Assembly (NCBI GenBank): GCA_965203375.1
Contig: OZ241886.1
Span: forward strand, 1,798,001-1,862,000
DNA: 64,000 bases
Reading direction: 5' to 3'
From: CATQHS01 sp965203375
GTDB lineage: Bacteria > Actinomycetota > Acidimicrobiia > Acidimicrobiales > Aldehydirespiratoraceae
The translations under genes and the position numbers were made by a program. The notes under the pieces were generated by a model. It had not been told where the DNA came from and did not search any database. It saw only the letters and a program-made list of their open reading frames with translations. Positions 44,420-51,935 of the stretch are shown piece after piece; position 1 is the stretch's first letter, and the number at the start of each line of letters is the position of its first letter.

Positions 44420-46654
44420 TCAGTCTGGTTGGGCGGCTTGTAGGGCGGATAGGACTCGGTCGGGGGTTAGGGGGAGGGCGTCTAGCCATATGCCGGTGGC
44501 GTCGTGGACGGCGGCCGCCACCGCGGCCGCATACGGGATCAGGGGCATCTCGGCCATGCCCCTGGCCCCCCAGGGGCCGAGCGGGTCGGCCAGCTCCATG
44601 GTCACGCTCTCCACCCGCGCCGGTATGTCGCCGATGCCCGGTATCAGGTAGCCGCTCAGCCGGGGGTTGAGTATCCGGCCCCCGTCGGTGCGCAGGTCCT
44701 CGCTCAGGGCATAGCCGTGGCCCTGGACCACCCCGCCCTCGATCTGGCCCACCACCAGGTCGGGGTTGACGGCCCGGCCCACGTCGTGGGTGCTCACCAC
44801 CCGGTCCACCCGGATGTGGCCGGTGTCGACATCCACGGTCAGCTCCACGTGCTGGGCCACGTACCCGTAGGCGAAGTTGGGGGTGCAGCGGCCGTCTTCG
44901 GGGTCTAGGGGCTCGGTGGGGGGCGGGACGAACCGGAACCGGCCCGTCGCCGGGCGGTCCCCGTCGATCCAGGCCTTCTCTGCCTCCTCGGCCGCGCCCA
45001 GGATGGAGTTGCCGGCCATGAAGGTCAGCCGCGACGCCGACGCCGAGCCGGAGTCGCCGCTGGTGGCGGTGTCGGACCAGTGGGCCTCGATGCGCTCGGG
45101 GGCCACCCCGGTGGCCTCGGCCGCCATCTGCACGAACGCGGTGTGGGCTCCCTGGCCGACTTCGGCTCCGGCGTGGTGCAACTCGGCCCGGTCTGGCTCG
45201 TCGCCGTCGCCGTGCAGCACGATGGTGGCCTCGCAGCGCTCGGGGAACCCGAAGGAGAACCCGACGTTCTTGAAGGCGCAGGCGAACCCCCGGCCCTTCC
45301 GCAGCGCCTGAGGCGAGCCCGGCAGCGACAGAAACGGGCTGAACGGCGCGGCGCCGTTGCTGCCCCTGGCCGCCTCGGCTGCGCACCGGTTGATGACCGT
45401 CGGCAGGGTGACTCTGGCCGGCAGGGGGGTCTGGGTGATGCCGACGCTGCCGTCGCGCAGCGAGTTGATCCGGCGGATCTCCACCGGGTCCATGCCCAGG
45501 GCCTCGGCCAGCTTGTTGACCTGGGTCTCGGCCGCGAAGGCGGCCTGGGGAGCGCCGAAGCCCCGGAACGCCCCGCCGGGGGTGCTGTTGGTGTAAACGG
45601 CGTGGCTGTCGATCTCGGCGTTGGGCACCTCATAGGGACCGGCCTGCCCCAGATGGCAGTTGCCCAGCACCTTGTTGGACGTGTAGTTGTAGGCCCCCGC
45701 GTCCAGCCAGGCCGTGCTGGACACCGCGGTGATCCGCCCGTCGGCGGCCGCCCCCCACCGGGCCTCGATCCGGCCCCGGTGCCGCTTGTGGTGGCCGACG
45801 ATCGACTCCTCCCGGGACCAGCGGGCCGCCACCGGCCGGTCGATGCCCATCTCGTGCAGTCGCAGGGCGGCCAGGGCCAGCACGATCTGCAGCGACATGT
45901 CCTCGCGGCCTCCGAACGCCCCGCCGATGGGCGGGTAGATCACCCGGACCCGGTCCTCGTCGAGGCCCAGGGCATGGGCGATCTGCTCCCGGTCCTCGTG
46001 GGCCCACTGGCCGGCGATCTCCACCGTCACCCGGCCCCGGTCGTCAATGTAGGCCAGCCCGGCCTCGGGCTGCAGGTAGGCGTGCTCCTGGTGGGGCAGC
46101 TTGAACACCGACGACACGGTCACCGCCGCGTCGGCCCAGCCCCGGGCCATGTCGCCCTTGCGGATGCGGTAGGAGTAGTAGCAGTTGGAGCCCCGGCCGT
46201 CGTGGGGGTGGATCAAGGTGTCGGAGGCCAGGGCCTCGTCGATGTCGGCCAGCACCGGCAGCGGTTCCCACTCCGCTTCGATGGCTGCGGCCGCGGCCCG
46301 GGCCTGGTCCGGCGACTCGGCCACCACCAGGGCCAGGTGGTCGGCCTCCCAGCGAGACACGTCGCAGGGCACTTCGCTGCGGCCGGTGTGGTCGATCCCC
46401 ACGAACACGGGCTGGTCGAACATGGTGAGGCCGTATTCGTTGACGGGCACGTCGGCCGATCCGAGCACGGCGACCACCCCCGGCGCGGCCCGGGCCGGCC
46501 CCAGGTCCAGGCTCACCAGCCGGGCGTGGGGCTGGTCGGTGAACACGGCCAGGGCCCACAGGGCGTCGCCGGGGATCCGGTCGGCGGGGAAGCGGGCCTC
46601 GCCGGTGAGCTTGGCCGCGGCGTCGATCCGGGCCGGGGCGGTTCCTACGGTCAC
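44420..46654 (-). CDS. Xanthine-dehydrogenase-family molybdenum-binding subunit
   Basis: A 744-residue molybdopterin-binding subunit. Domain blocks are TGEARFPADRIPGDALWALAVF, PPIGGAFGGREDMSLQ (Mo-pterin), STPGGAFRGFGAPQAAFA (xanthine-dehydrogenase type active-site loop, with no CoxL AYxCSFR), AEVGQGAHTAFVQMAAEATG, and GARGMAEMPLIP, which supplies the catalytic Glu. The loop places it with purine or N-heterocycle hydroxylases, not with CO dehydrogenase. GTG at 46654 overlaps the upstream FAD/FeS gene stop (GTGA). In this neighbourhood it probably hydroxylates a purine such as hypoxanthine, xanthine or a methylxanthine. Confidence 0.9.
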   Translation of the reverse strand: MTVGTAPARIDAAAKLTGEARFPADRIPGDALWALAVFTDQPHARLVSLDLGPARAAPGVVAVLGSADVPVNEYGLTMFDQPVFVGIDHTGRSEVPCDVSRWEADHLALVVAESPDQARAAAAAIEAEWEPLPVLADIDEALASDTLIHPHDGRGSNCYYSYRIRKGDMARGWADAAVTVSSVFKLPHQEHAYLQPEAGLAYIDDRGRVTVEIAGQWAHEDREQIAHALGLDEDRVRVIYPPIGGAFGGREDMSLQIVLALAALRLHEMGIDRPVAARWSREESIVGHHKRHRGRIEARWGAAADGRITAVSSTAWLDAGAYNYTSNKVLGNCHLGQAGPYEVPNAEIDSHAVYTNSTPGGAFRGFGAPQAAFAAETQVNKLAEALGMDPVEIRRINSLRDGSVGITQTPLPARVTLPTVINRCAAEAARGSNGAAPFSPFLSLPGSPQALRKGRGFACAFKNVGFSFGFPERCEATIVLHGDGDEPDRAELHHAGAEVGQGAHTAFVQMAAEATGVAPERIEAHWSDTATSGDSGSASASRLTFMAGNSILGAAEEAEKAWIDGDRPATGRFRFVPPPTEPLDPEDGRCTPNFAYGYVAQHVELTVDVDTGHIRVDRVVSTHDVGRAVNPDLVVGQIEGGVVQGHGYALSEDLRTDGGRILNPRLSGYLIPGIGDIPARVESVTMELADPLGPWGARGMAEMPLIPYAAAVAAAVHDATGIWLDALPLTPDRVLSALQAAQPD

Positions 46655-48246
46655 GTCCCCGCTCCCGCGGCCGCGGTGTCCGCAGCCGGCTCTGGCTGTG
46701 TCTCGCTTGCTGCGTCGTCGGTTGTCGTCCCGGCTTCGGCGGAGTCCTTCGCTGCTCCGCCGCCCCCCGCCGCGGCGGCTGCGGCCTTCACCGCGGCGAT
46801 GATGGGGTAGTAGCCGGTGCAGCGGCACAGGTTGCCGGACAGGCCGTGCTCCACCTGCTCGTCGGTGGGGAACGGGGCCTCCTCGATCAGCTTGGCCGCG
46901 CTCATCACGAATCCGGGGGTGCAGAACCCGCACTGCACGCCCCCGGCCGACTGCATGGCCGCCTGCACTGGGTGCAGGGTCCCGTCGGCGGCCAGGCCCT
47001 CCACGGTCACCACCTCGGCCCCGTCGGCCCGGGCCGCCGGGGTCAGGCAGGCCAGCACCGCCCGCCCGTCGAGATGCACGGTGCAGGCCCCGCACTCGCC
47101 CTCGGCGCAGCCCTCCTTGGTTCCGGTCAGGCCCAGCTCGTCGCGCAGCCAGTCCAGCAGTGTGGCCGAGGCCGCGCCCGCGGCCCGGCGGGGCTGGCCG
47201 TTGACGACGGCGGCCACCTCGTCGGCGTCGGTCAGGTCCCGTCGGGGACCGGGCCGCACCGGCTTGCCGGAGGCCCCAAGCTGGGGCGGCGAGTTGGGCC
47301 AGGCCGAGGCCTCGGCCCCGGCGGCCAGCGCCCTCAGGGCCCGCTCCACCGCCACCTTCACGGTGCGGGTCCGGTACCGGGCGGTGGCCCGCAGGTCGTC
47401 CATGGGCTCCACCCCGGCGGCCGCCACCTCGGCCACTTCGGCCGCGGCCTCGTCCAGGCGCCGGCCTCGGGCCAGCTCGGCTGCGGCGGGGATCGTGGCC
47501 ACGACGGGCCCGACGCTGCCCAGGGCCAGGGTCAGGTCCTGCACCGACCCGTCGGGCCCGAAGCGGGCTACCGCGGCGGCGTGGACCACCGAGATGGCCT
47601 GGGCCCGGCGCAGGCCCAGCTTGACGAAGACCCCTCGGCGGTCGGAGTCCGGGGAGCGGCCCAGAGAGTCGAAGGCGATCTTGGTGATCAGCTCGTCGGG
47701 TTCGAGCACCGTGGCCCGATATCCGGTGAAGAAGTCGGTTATGGACACGGTCCGCTCGCCCTGCACCGAGGCCATCGTCACCTCGGCCCCCAGGGCCATC
47801 AGCGCGGAGATGGTGTCGTTGGCCGGGCTGGCCGTCACCACGTTGCCCGCCACCGTGGCCCGGTTGCGCAGCGGCGGCCCGCCCACCTCCAGGCAGGCTT
47901 GGGCCAGCGGCAGGGCGGCGGCCCGCAGCCGGTCGTGTCCCACCACCGCGCCATGGGTGACCAGCGGCCCCAACTCCACCCGACCTCGGCCCTGACCTCC
48001 GCTGCCCTCGCCGTTGTCAGTCACGGTGATGGCGTCGAGGCCGGCGACGGCGCTGAGGTCCACCAGGGTCTTGACGCCGGGCCGGGCCCCCCGGCTCAGC
48101 TCCAGCAGCAGGTCGGTGCCCCCGGCCACCGGCCGGGCGGCCGGGCCCAGTTCGGCCAGGGTCTCCAGCGCGTCGGAAAGCGACGCCGGGGCCACATAGC
48201 GCCGGATCGGCTCGCCCCGCCTCTGGGCCTCGTGGAGTTGGGTCAT
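46651..48246 (-). CDS. Xanthine-dehydrogenase-family FAD subunit fused to [2Fe-2S] subunit
   Basis: A 531-residue fusion in the order FAD domain then iron-sulfur domain, the reverse of the order in the XdhA-type two-subunit enzymes. FAD blocks are VAGGTDLLLELSRG and LRNRATVAGNVVTASPANDT. The iron-sulfur part (from about residue 355) has GCAEGECGACTV plus a later Cys, then CGFCTPG and CRCTGYYP. The tail is Ala/Glu/Thr-rich. Together with the large subunit at 44420 it forms a complete electron chain Mo - 2x[2Fe-2S] - FAD. ATG at 48246 overlaps the stop of the last of three 22-residue mini-ORFs. Confidence 0.9.
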   Translation of the reverse strand: MTQLHEAQRRGEPIRRYVAPASLSDALETLAELGPAARPVAGGTDLLLELSRGARPGVKTLVDLSAVAGLDAITVTDNGEGSGGQGRGRVELGPLVTHGAVVGHDRLRAAALPLAQACLEVGGPPLRNRATVAGNVVTASPANDTISALMALGAEVTMASVQGERTVSITDFFTGYRATVLEPDELITKIAFDSLGRSPDSDRRGVFVKLGLRRAQAISVVHAAAVARFGPDGSVQDLTLALGSVGPVVATIPAAAELARGRRLDEAAAEVAEVAAAGVEPMDDLRATARYRTRTVKVAVERALRALAAGAEASAWPNSPPQLGASGKPVRPGPRRDLTDADEVAAVVNGQPRRAAGAASATLLDWLRDELGLTGTKEGCAEGECGACTVHLDGRAVLACLTPAARADGAEVVTVEGLAADGTLHPVQAAMQSAGGVQCGFCTPGFVMSAAKLIEEAPFPTDEQVEHGLSGNLCRCTGYYPIIAAVKAAAAAAGGGGAAKDSAEAGTTTDDAASETQPEPAADTAAAGAGT

Positions 48247-48441
48247 GGCACTGGGGCGCGGCGGGGGCGGGAACGCTCGCCCCGCCTTTGGGCCTCGTGG
48301 AGTTGGTTCATGGCACTGGGGCGCGGCGGGGGCGGGAACGCTCGCCCCGCCTTTGGGCCTCGTGGAGTTGGGTCATGGAGTTGGGGTGCGGCGGGGGCGG
48401 GAACGCTCGCTCCGACTCCGGGCCTCATGGGGTTGAGTCAT
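48243..48441 (-). repeat. 65-bp tandem repeats of the xanthine-dehydrogenase gene start (three coupled mini-ORFs)
   Basis: On the minus strand, copies of the gene start lie at 48441, 48376 and 48311, exactly 65 bp apart, before the real ATG at 48246. Each begins MTQLHEAQRRGE or MNQLHEAQRRGE (MTQPHEARSRSE in the oldest), like the gene itself, then leaves the gene's sequence and ends RRAPVP-stop or similar. Every TGA overlaps the next ATG (ATGA), so ribosomes could pass down the train by termination-reinitiation. Copies 1 and 2 are almost identical; copy 3 is more diverged. Confidence 0.92.
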
Positions 48442-48497
48442 GGCACCACGCATCCGGCCGGCCGGGGCCTCGCCGACCGGGTCGTTGATCCATTGAG

Positions 48498-48571
48498 TCG
48501 GGACGGCCGGATTTGAACCGGCGACCCCCTGCTCCCAAAGCAGGTGCGCTGCCTGACTGCGCCACGTCCCG
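48498..48571 (-). tRNA. tRNA-Pro (anticodon UGG)
   Basis: The minus strand folds as a 74-nt cloverleaf. The acceptor stem is CGGGACG/CGTCCCG with discriminator A, the D-arm GCGC/GCGC, the anticodon arm CCTGC-TTTGGGA-GCAGG with anticodon TGG, and the T-arm GCCGG-TTCAAAT-CCGGC. No CCA is encoded. It is on the same strand as, and about 57 bp upstream of, the first xanthine-dehydrogenase mini-ORF, with no clear promoter between, so the two may share a transcript. Confidence 0.96.
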
Positions 48572-48599
48572 GGCGGGGTTCAGGCTACCGGACCGCCCG

Positions 48600-48745
48600 G
48601 ACGGCCCGGGCCTGGGCCGGCAAGGTTCGGCGTCGGGCTCAGTTGCTCCGGGGCAGGTTCGGCATGGGGCTCAGCGGGCCCGGAGAAAGTTGGAGGCGTG
48701 GTGCTCAGCAGGCTCAGCCGCTCCGGGGCAGGACCGGCGTCGGGC
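48600..48745. repeat. Degenerate tandem copies of the acyl-CoA dehydrogenase 3' end
   Basis: Downstream of the acyl-CoA dehydrogenase stop the sequence repeats variants of its last bases: GGCTCAGCGGGCCCGG occurs at about 48668 and at the real gene end, with GCTCCGGGGCAGG (twice, about 76 bp apart) and GGCGTCGGGCTCAG (twice) between. It looks like eroded tandem duplication of the gene terminus. No gene is seen here. Confidence 0.55.
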
Positions 48746-49906
48746 TCAGCGGGCCCGGGGCAGGCCCAGGTGGCTTTCGGCCACGATGTTGCGGTTTATC
48801 TCGCTGGTGCCGCCGTAGATGGCGGTCACCGGGGCGTGGCGGAAGTTCTCCTCGATCCGCCCGCCCATGTGGGCCTCCGGGCCGGCCCGCAGCCCCTCGG
48901 CGCCCATCAGGTCCAGGAACCACGAGCAGTGCTTCTTGTAGGACTCGGAGGCGAACAGCTTGGTCATCGACCCCTCCACCCCGAACATCACCCCGCCCGA
49001 GGCCAGCGCCGCGGTGTGGTAGGCGAAGCTGCGGGCCACTTCCACGTCGATCATGGACCGCACCAGCCGGTCGCGCACGTCGTCGCGGTCGATCAGGCGG
49101 CGGCCGGCGCCGTCGACGGTGCGGCGGGCCCAGTCTGCCGCGGCCTCGATGACCGGCGGCGACGGGAACTGGCCCCCGGCGATGCCCCGCTCGTACTTGA
49201 GGGCGGTCTTCATCACCCGCCACCCGCCGTTCACCTCGCCCAGGCGCCACTCGTCGCCCAGGCGGACCCCGTCGTAGAAGGTGGCGTTGGACCGCTCGGT
49301 GCCCATGGTCTCCACCGGGGCGATCTCGATGCCGGGCCGGTCCAGGGGGACCACGAAGAAGGTGAGCCCCTCGTGCTTGGGCAGATCGGGATCGGTGCGG
49401 GTCAGCAGCAGCACGTAGTCGGCCACATGGGCCATGGTCGTCCACATCTTGGACCCGTCGATCACCCACTCGTCGCCGTCGCGCACCGCCCGGGTGCGGG
49501 CCGCGGCCACATCCGAGCCCGCCTCGGGCTCGCTGTAGCCGAAACAGGCCAGCGCCTCGCCCGACAGCAGCCGGGGCACCACCGTCTCCCGAAGATCGTC
49601 ACCGCCGTGCTCGAGGATCATCGACACGCTGACGATGGCCACCCCGAGGGCGTCGATGGGGGCCCGGTGCAACTGCAGCTCCTCGATCAGCACGCACAGC
49701 TCGACCGGGTCCATCCCGCCGCCGCCCAACTCGGCCGGCACCGCCCCCGACAGCCAGCCCCGCTCGGCCATGGCCCGGTGCAGGGCGGGGGAGTGGATGG
49801 TGCCGTCCCGGGTGGCCTCGATCATCTCCTCGGTGAGGTTGGCGGCCAGAAACTCCCGCACCTGGCGCCGGAAGTCCTCGGCCTCAGGAGACAGCGAGAA
49901 GTCCAT
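48746..49906 (-). CDS. Acyl-CoA dehydrogenase, chain 1
   Basis: A 386-residue acyl-CoA dehydrogenase of standard length. The three domains are present: N-terminal helices (MDFSLSPEAEDFRRQVREFL), a beta domain with ACFGYSEPEAGSDVAAARTRA and WVIDGSKMWTT (FAD/substrate binding), and C-terminal helices ending AIYGGTSEINRNIVAE. It removes two hydrogens from an acyl-CoA and passes electrons to ETF. Its ATG overlaps the stop of chain 2 (TGATG). Two adjacent, dissimilar acyl-CoA dehydrogenase genes are the pattern of heterotetrameric enzymes acting on steroid or bulky side chains in actinobacteria, which is inference here. Confidence 0.9.
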   Translation of the reverse strand: MDFSLSPEAEDFRRQVREFLAANLTEEMIEATRDGTIHSPALHRAMAERGWLSGAVPAELGGGGMDPVELCVLIEELQLHRAPIDALGVAIVSVSMILEHGGDDLRETVVPRLLSGEALACFGYSEPEAGSDVAAARTRAVRDGDEWVIDGSKMWTTMAHVADYVLLLTRTDPDLPKHEGLTFFVVPLDRPGIEIAPVETMGTERSNATFYDGVRLGDEWRLGEVNGGWRVMKTALKYERGIAGGQFPSPPVIEAAADWARRTVDGAGRRLIDRDDVRDRLVRSMIDVEVARSFAYHTAALASGGVMFGVEGSMTKLFASESYKKHCSWFLDLMGAEGLRAGPEAHMGGRIEENFRHAPVTAIYGGTSEINRNIVAESHLGLPRAR

Positions 49907-51129
49907 CAGGTTCCGGCTGCGGCGCGGGGGCCGAGATCGGCGTCGGCCAGCTCGGCCACCAGCCCGGCGGGCTCGCCGATTTGCAGCGGCCATCCCGCAG
50001 CCCGGCGGTAGTAAAGTTGAACGTCGTATTCGGCGCTGTAGCCGTAGCCGCCGTGGTACTGAAGGGACCGGTCGGCGGCGAAGCGGGCCGCCTCGGCGCA
50101 GAACACCAGGGCCATGGCTGCCAGCCGTTGGCCGTCGGGCCGGCCCGCGTCCAGGGCCCAGGCGGCCCGGTGGGCCAGCAGCCGCCCGCCCTCGGTGCGG
50201 ACGGCGGCATCGGCCAGCCCGTGCTGGACGGCCTGGAACGACCCGACCGGGACTCCGAACTGGCGGCGCCCCATCACGTAGTCGACCCCGATCTCGATGG
50301 CCCGGGCGGCCAGCCCGGCGCAGGCCGCGGCCATGAGCGCCTGCCATTCGGCCCGGGCCGCGGCCCAGAGCCGGGCCGCCTCCGGGCCGGAGGCGATGAC
50401 GGCGGCTCCAGTCAGGTCCCTGTCAGCCAGAGGCAGGTCGGCGGTGTTGGGCACCACGGTGCCGCTGATCGACGGGGTGGAGGCTGTGGACCGGTCGGCC
50501 AGGGCCAGGTCGGCGGTGTTGGGCACTGTCGACCCGGGCGGCTCGGAGAGGTCCAGCACCAGATTGGCGCCGTCGAAGCCGACCACCGCCCCCGCCACCG
50601 CCCCGGCTGGCGTCATCGGGGCCTGCCCACCGACAACCAGCCGCAGGGTCAAGGTGGCGATCGTTTCCCCGTCCGCCAATTCGGCTAACAAGCCCTCCAG
50701 GTCTGCCCCCGATTTCGATTCGGTGCCCACCCCGGACTCCGCTGTCCCCGATTCCGTCAGGTCCGAGTCGGGCCCTGATTCGGCGGCCAGGGCTGTCTCG
50801 CTTTGGGATGGCTTCACCATCGTCGGCCCAGATTCCATGGCGGTGGCCAGCAGGCGGCAGGCTACGGAGTGCTCGATCAGCGGGACCGGGGCTAGGTGGC
50901 GGCCCAACTGGCGGGCTACTACGGCTAGGTCGCCCAGGCTGGCGCCGCCGCCTCGGGGCTCGGGCAGGGCCATGCCCGCCCCGCCCATGGCGGCCAGCGA
51001 GGCCCACAGCCGAGAGTCGAAGCCGGTCGGCGCCGCGGTTCGCACCGCCTCGATGGGCGACTCGGCGGCGAAGAAGGCGCCGAAAGCGCCGTCGATGGCC
51101 TCTTGGTCGGTGGAGTACCAGGTCCGCAC
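49906..51129 (-). CDS. Acyl-CoA dehydrogenase-like protein, chain 2, with low-complexity insert
   Basis: A 407-residue partner of chain 1. The N-terminal helices (FGAFFAAESPIEAVR, WASLAAMGGAGMALPEPRGGG) and C-terminal FAD-binding helices (GVDYVMGRRQFGVPVGSFQAVQHGLAD, QYHGGYGYSAEYDVQLYYRRA) are clear, but the middle beta domain is reduced and interrupted by Ser/Glu/Gly-rich segments. One insert is an in-frame 72-bp tandem duplication (VPNTADLALADR / VPNTADLPLADR). Degenerate partners are common in heteromeric acyl-CoA dehydrogenases. The GTG at 51129 is chosen because TAGGCT (51140-51145 on this strand) lies 10 bases upstream and the family starts near VRTWYSTDQEA. Confidence 0.82.
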   Translation of the reverse strand: MRTWYSTDQEAIDGAFGAFFAAESPIEAVRTAAPTGFDSRLWASLAAMGGAGMALPEPRGGGASLGDLAVVARQLGRHLAPVPLIEHSVACRLLATAMESGPTMVKPSQSETALAAESGPDSDLTESGTAESGVGTESKSGADLEGLLAELADGETIATLTLRLVVGGQAPMTPAGAVAGAVVGFDGANLVLDLSEPPGSTVPNTADLALADRSTASTPSISGTVVPNTADLPLADRDLTGAAVIASGPEAARLWAAARAEWQALMAAACAGLAARAIEIGVDYVMGRRQFGVPVGSFQAVQHGLADAAVRTEGGRLLAHRAAWALDAGRPDGQRLAAMALVFCAEAARFAADRSLQYHGGYGYSAEYDVQLYYRRAAGWPLQIGEPAGLVAELADADLGPRAAAGT

Positions 51130-51137
51130 GCTGAGCC

Positions 51138-51250
51138 CCAGCCTACGCCGGGCGCCGCGGCCCGAATCCCCGAGTAGCCGAGGCCCTGGACGAGGAGCGC
51201 CGGAACGTTCCCAGCCTACGCCGGGCACCGCGGCCCGAATCCCCGAGGGC
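51138..51250 (-). promoter_or_regulatory. Duplicated promoter (TAGGCT twice, 73 bp apart) of the acyl-CoA dehydrogenase operon
   Basis: On the minus strand CTCGGGGATTCGGGCCGCGG, then GCCCGGCGTAGGCTGGG, occurs twice with one base changed. The -10 boxes are at 51140-51145 and 51213-51218. The nearer lies 10 bases before the GTG. A fainter third echo (CGGCGGCCCAATCCCCGGG) is at about 51312. It may raise expression by doubling the promoter. Confidence 0.6.
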
Positions 51251-51370
51251 GCATCTGAGGGGTTCGAGCCGTCGAGCCGATCCCGGAACCCCAGTGGGCT
51301 CTGAGGGTCGGGCGGCGGCCCAATCCCCGGGCGATGGAATCACTGAGGCCCGCGGCGGGTTGAGGCAGCC

Positions 51371-51808
51371 ATGAGACTGCAACTGGCCCTGAACGTGGAA
51401 GACGTCGACGCCGCTGTCGGCTTCTACTCCAAGCTCTTCGGCGCCGAGCCGGCCAAGCGGCGGCCCGGCTACGCCAACTTCGCCATCGACGAGCCGCCCC
51501 TCAAGCTGGTGCTGTTCGAGGCCCCCGGCGCGGGCGGCACCGTCAACCACCTGGGGGTGGAGGCCGAGACGGCCGAGGAGGTGACCGAGGCCGAGCGGCG
51601 CCTGCGGGAGGCTGGCCTGGAGACCACCAGCATTGACGACACCCTGTGCTGCTACGCGGGCAAGACCGAGACCTGGGTCACCGACACCGAGGGCATCGGC
51701 TGGGAGTGGTACGTGAAGACGGCCGACAGCGAGACGTTCGAGAACGTTATCGTTGGCTCCCGCCCCGGATCTGACCCCAACCCCCGAACTGAGAAGTGCT
51801 GCCTGTGA
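51371..51808 (+). CDS. ArsI/CadI-family glyoxalase-fold protein
   Basis: A 145-residue vicinal-oxygen-chelate protein: RLQLALNVEDVDAAVGFYSKLFG, VNHLGVEAETAEEV, then DTLCCYAGKTETWVTDTEGIGWEWYV. The vicinal Cys pair in TLCCYA plus the His and Glu of the VOC site are the signature of ArsI (C-As lyase) and CadI (cadmium-induced) proteins. ArsI cleaves methyl groups from trivalent organoarsenicals. The C-terminus ends KCCL, giving a second vicinal Cys pair. No ars operon or ArsR is nearby. The last codons are duplicated 74 bp downstream (see 51781). Confidence 0.82.
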   Translation: MRLQLALNVEDVDAAVGFYSKLFGAEPAKRRPGYANFAIDEPPLKLVLFEAPGAGGTVNHLGVEAETAEEVTEAERRLREAGLETTSIDDTLCCYAGKTETWVTDTEGIGWEWYVKTADSETFENVIVGSRPGSDPNPRTEKCCL

Positions 51809-51935
51809 ACGCCAGGCGGAGGCCGTAGCGACCACCGACCCCGACGACGACCCGCCCCCGAACTGAGAGGTGCCGCCCGTGAAGCCCGTGAACGCCGCGA
51901 ACTACGCAAACCCCGCCACCGGGAGCGCCCGGTGA
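51781..51935 (+). repeat. 74-bp duplication of the arsI-like 3' end, with an 18-codon mini-ORF into the thiolase gene
   Basis: CCCCCGAACTGAGAAGTGCT (51781) recurs as CCCCCGAACTGAGAGGTGCC (51855), 74 bp on. In copy 1 it ends the glyoxalase gene (PRTEKCCL-stop with a GTGA); in copy 2 the same frame reads PRTERCRP-stop. A mini-ORF from the copy-1 GTG (51805) is broken once, by TAG at 51826. A second mini-ORF, GTG 51879 to TGA 51935 (starting MKPVNAANYANP), overlaps the thiolase GTG at 51932 by 4 bp. Confidence 0.7.

Noticed and set aside
44420..46654. A second CO dehydrogenase (form II coxL)
   Set aside because: The active-site loop is GGAFRGFGAPQ, as in xanthine dehydrogenase-type enzymes, and the FAD and FeS parts are fused in one protein.
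48243..48441. CRISPR array (regular 65-bp repeats)
   Set aside because: There are no variable spacers; whole units repeat in direct contact, they start at a gene's ATG, and no cas genes are near.
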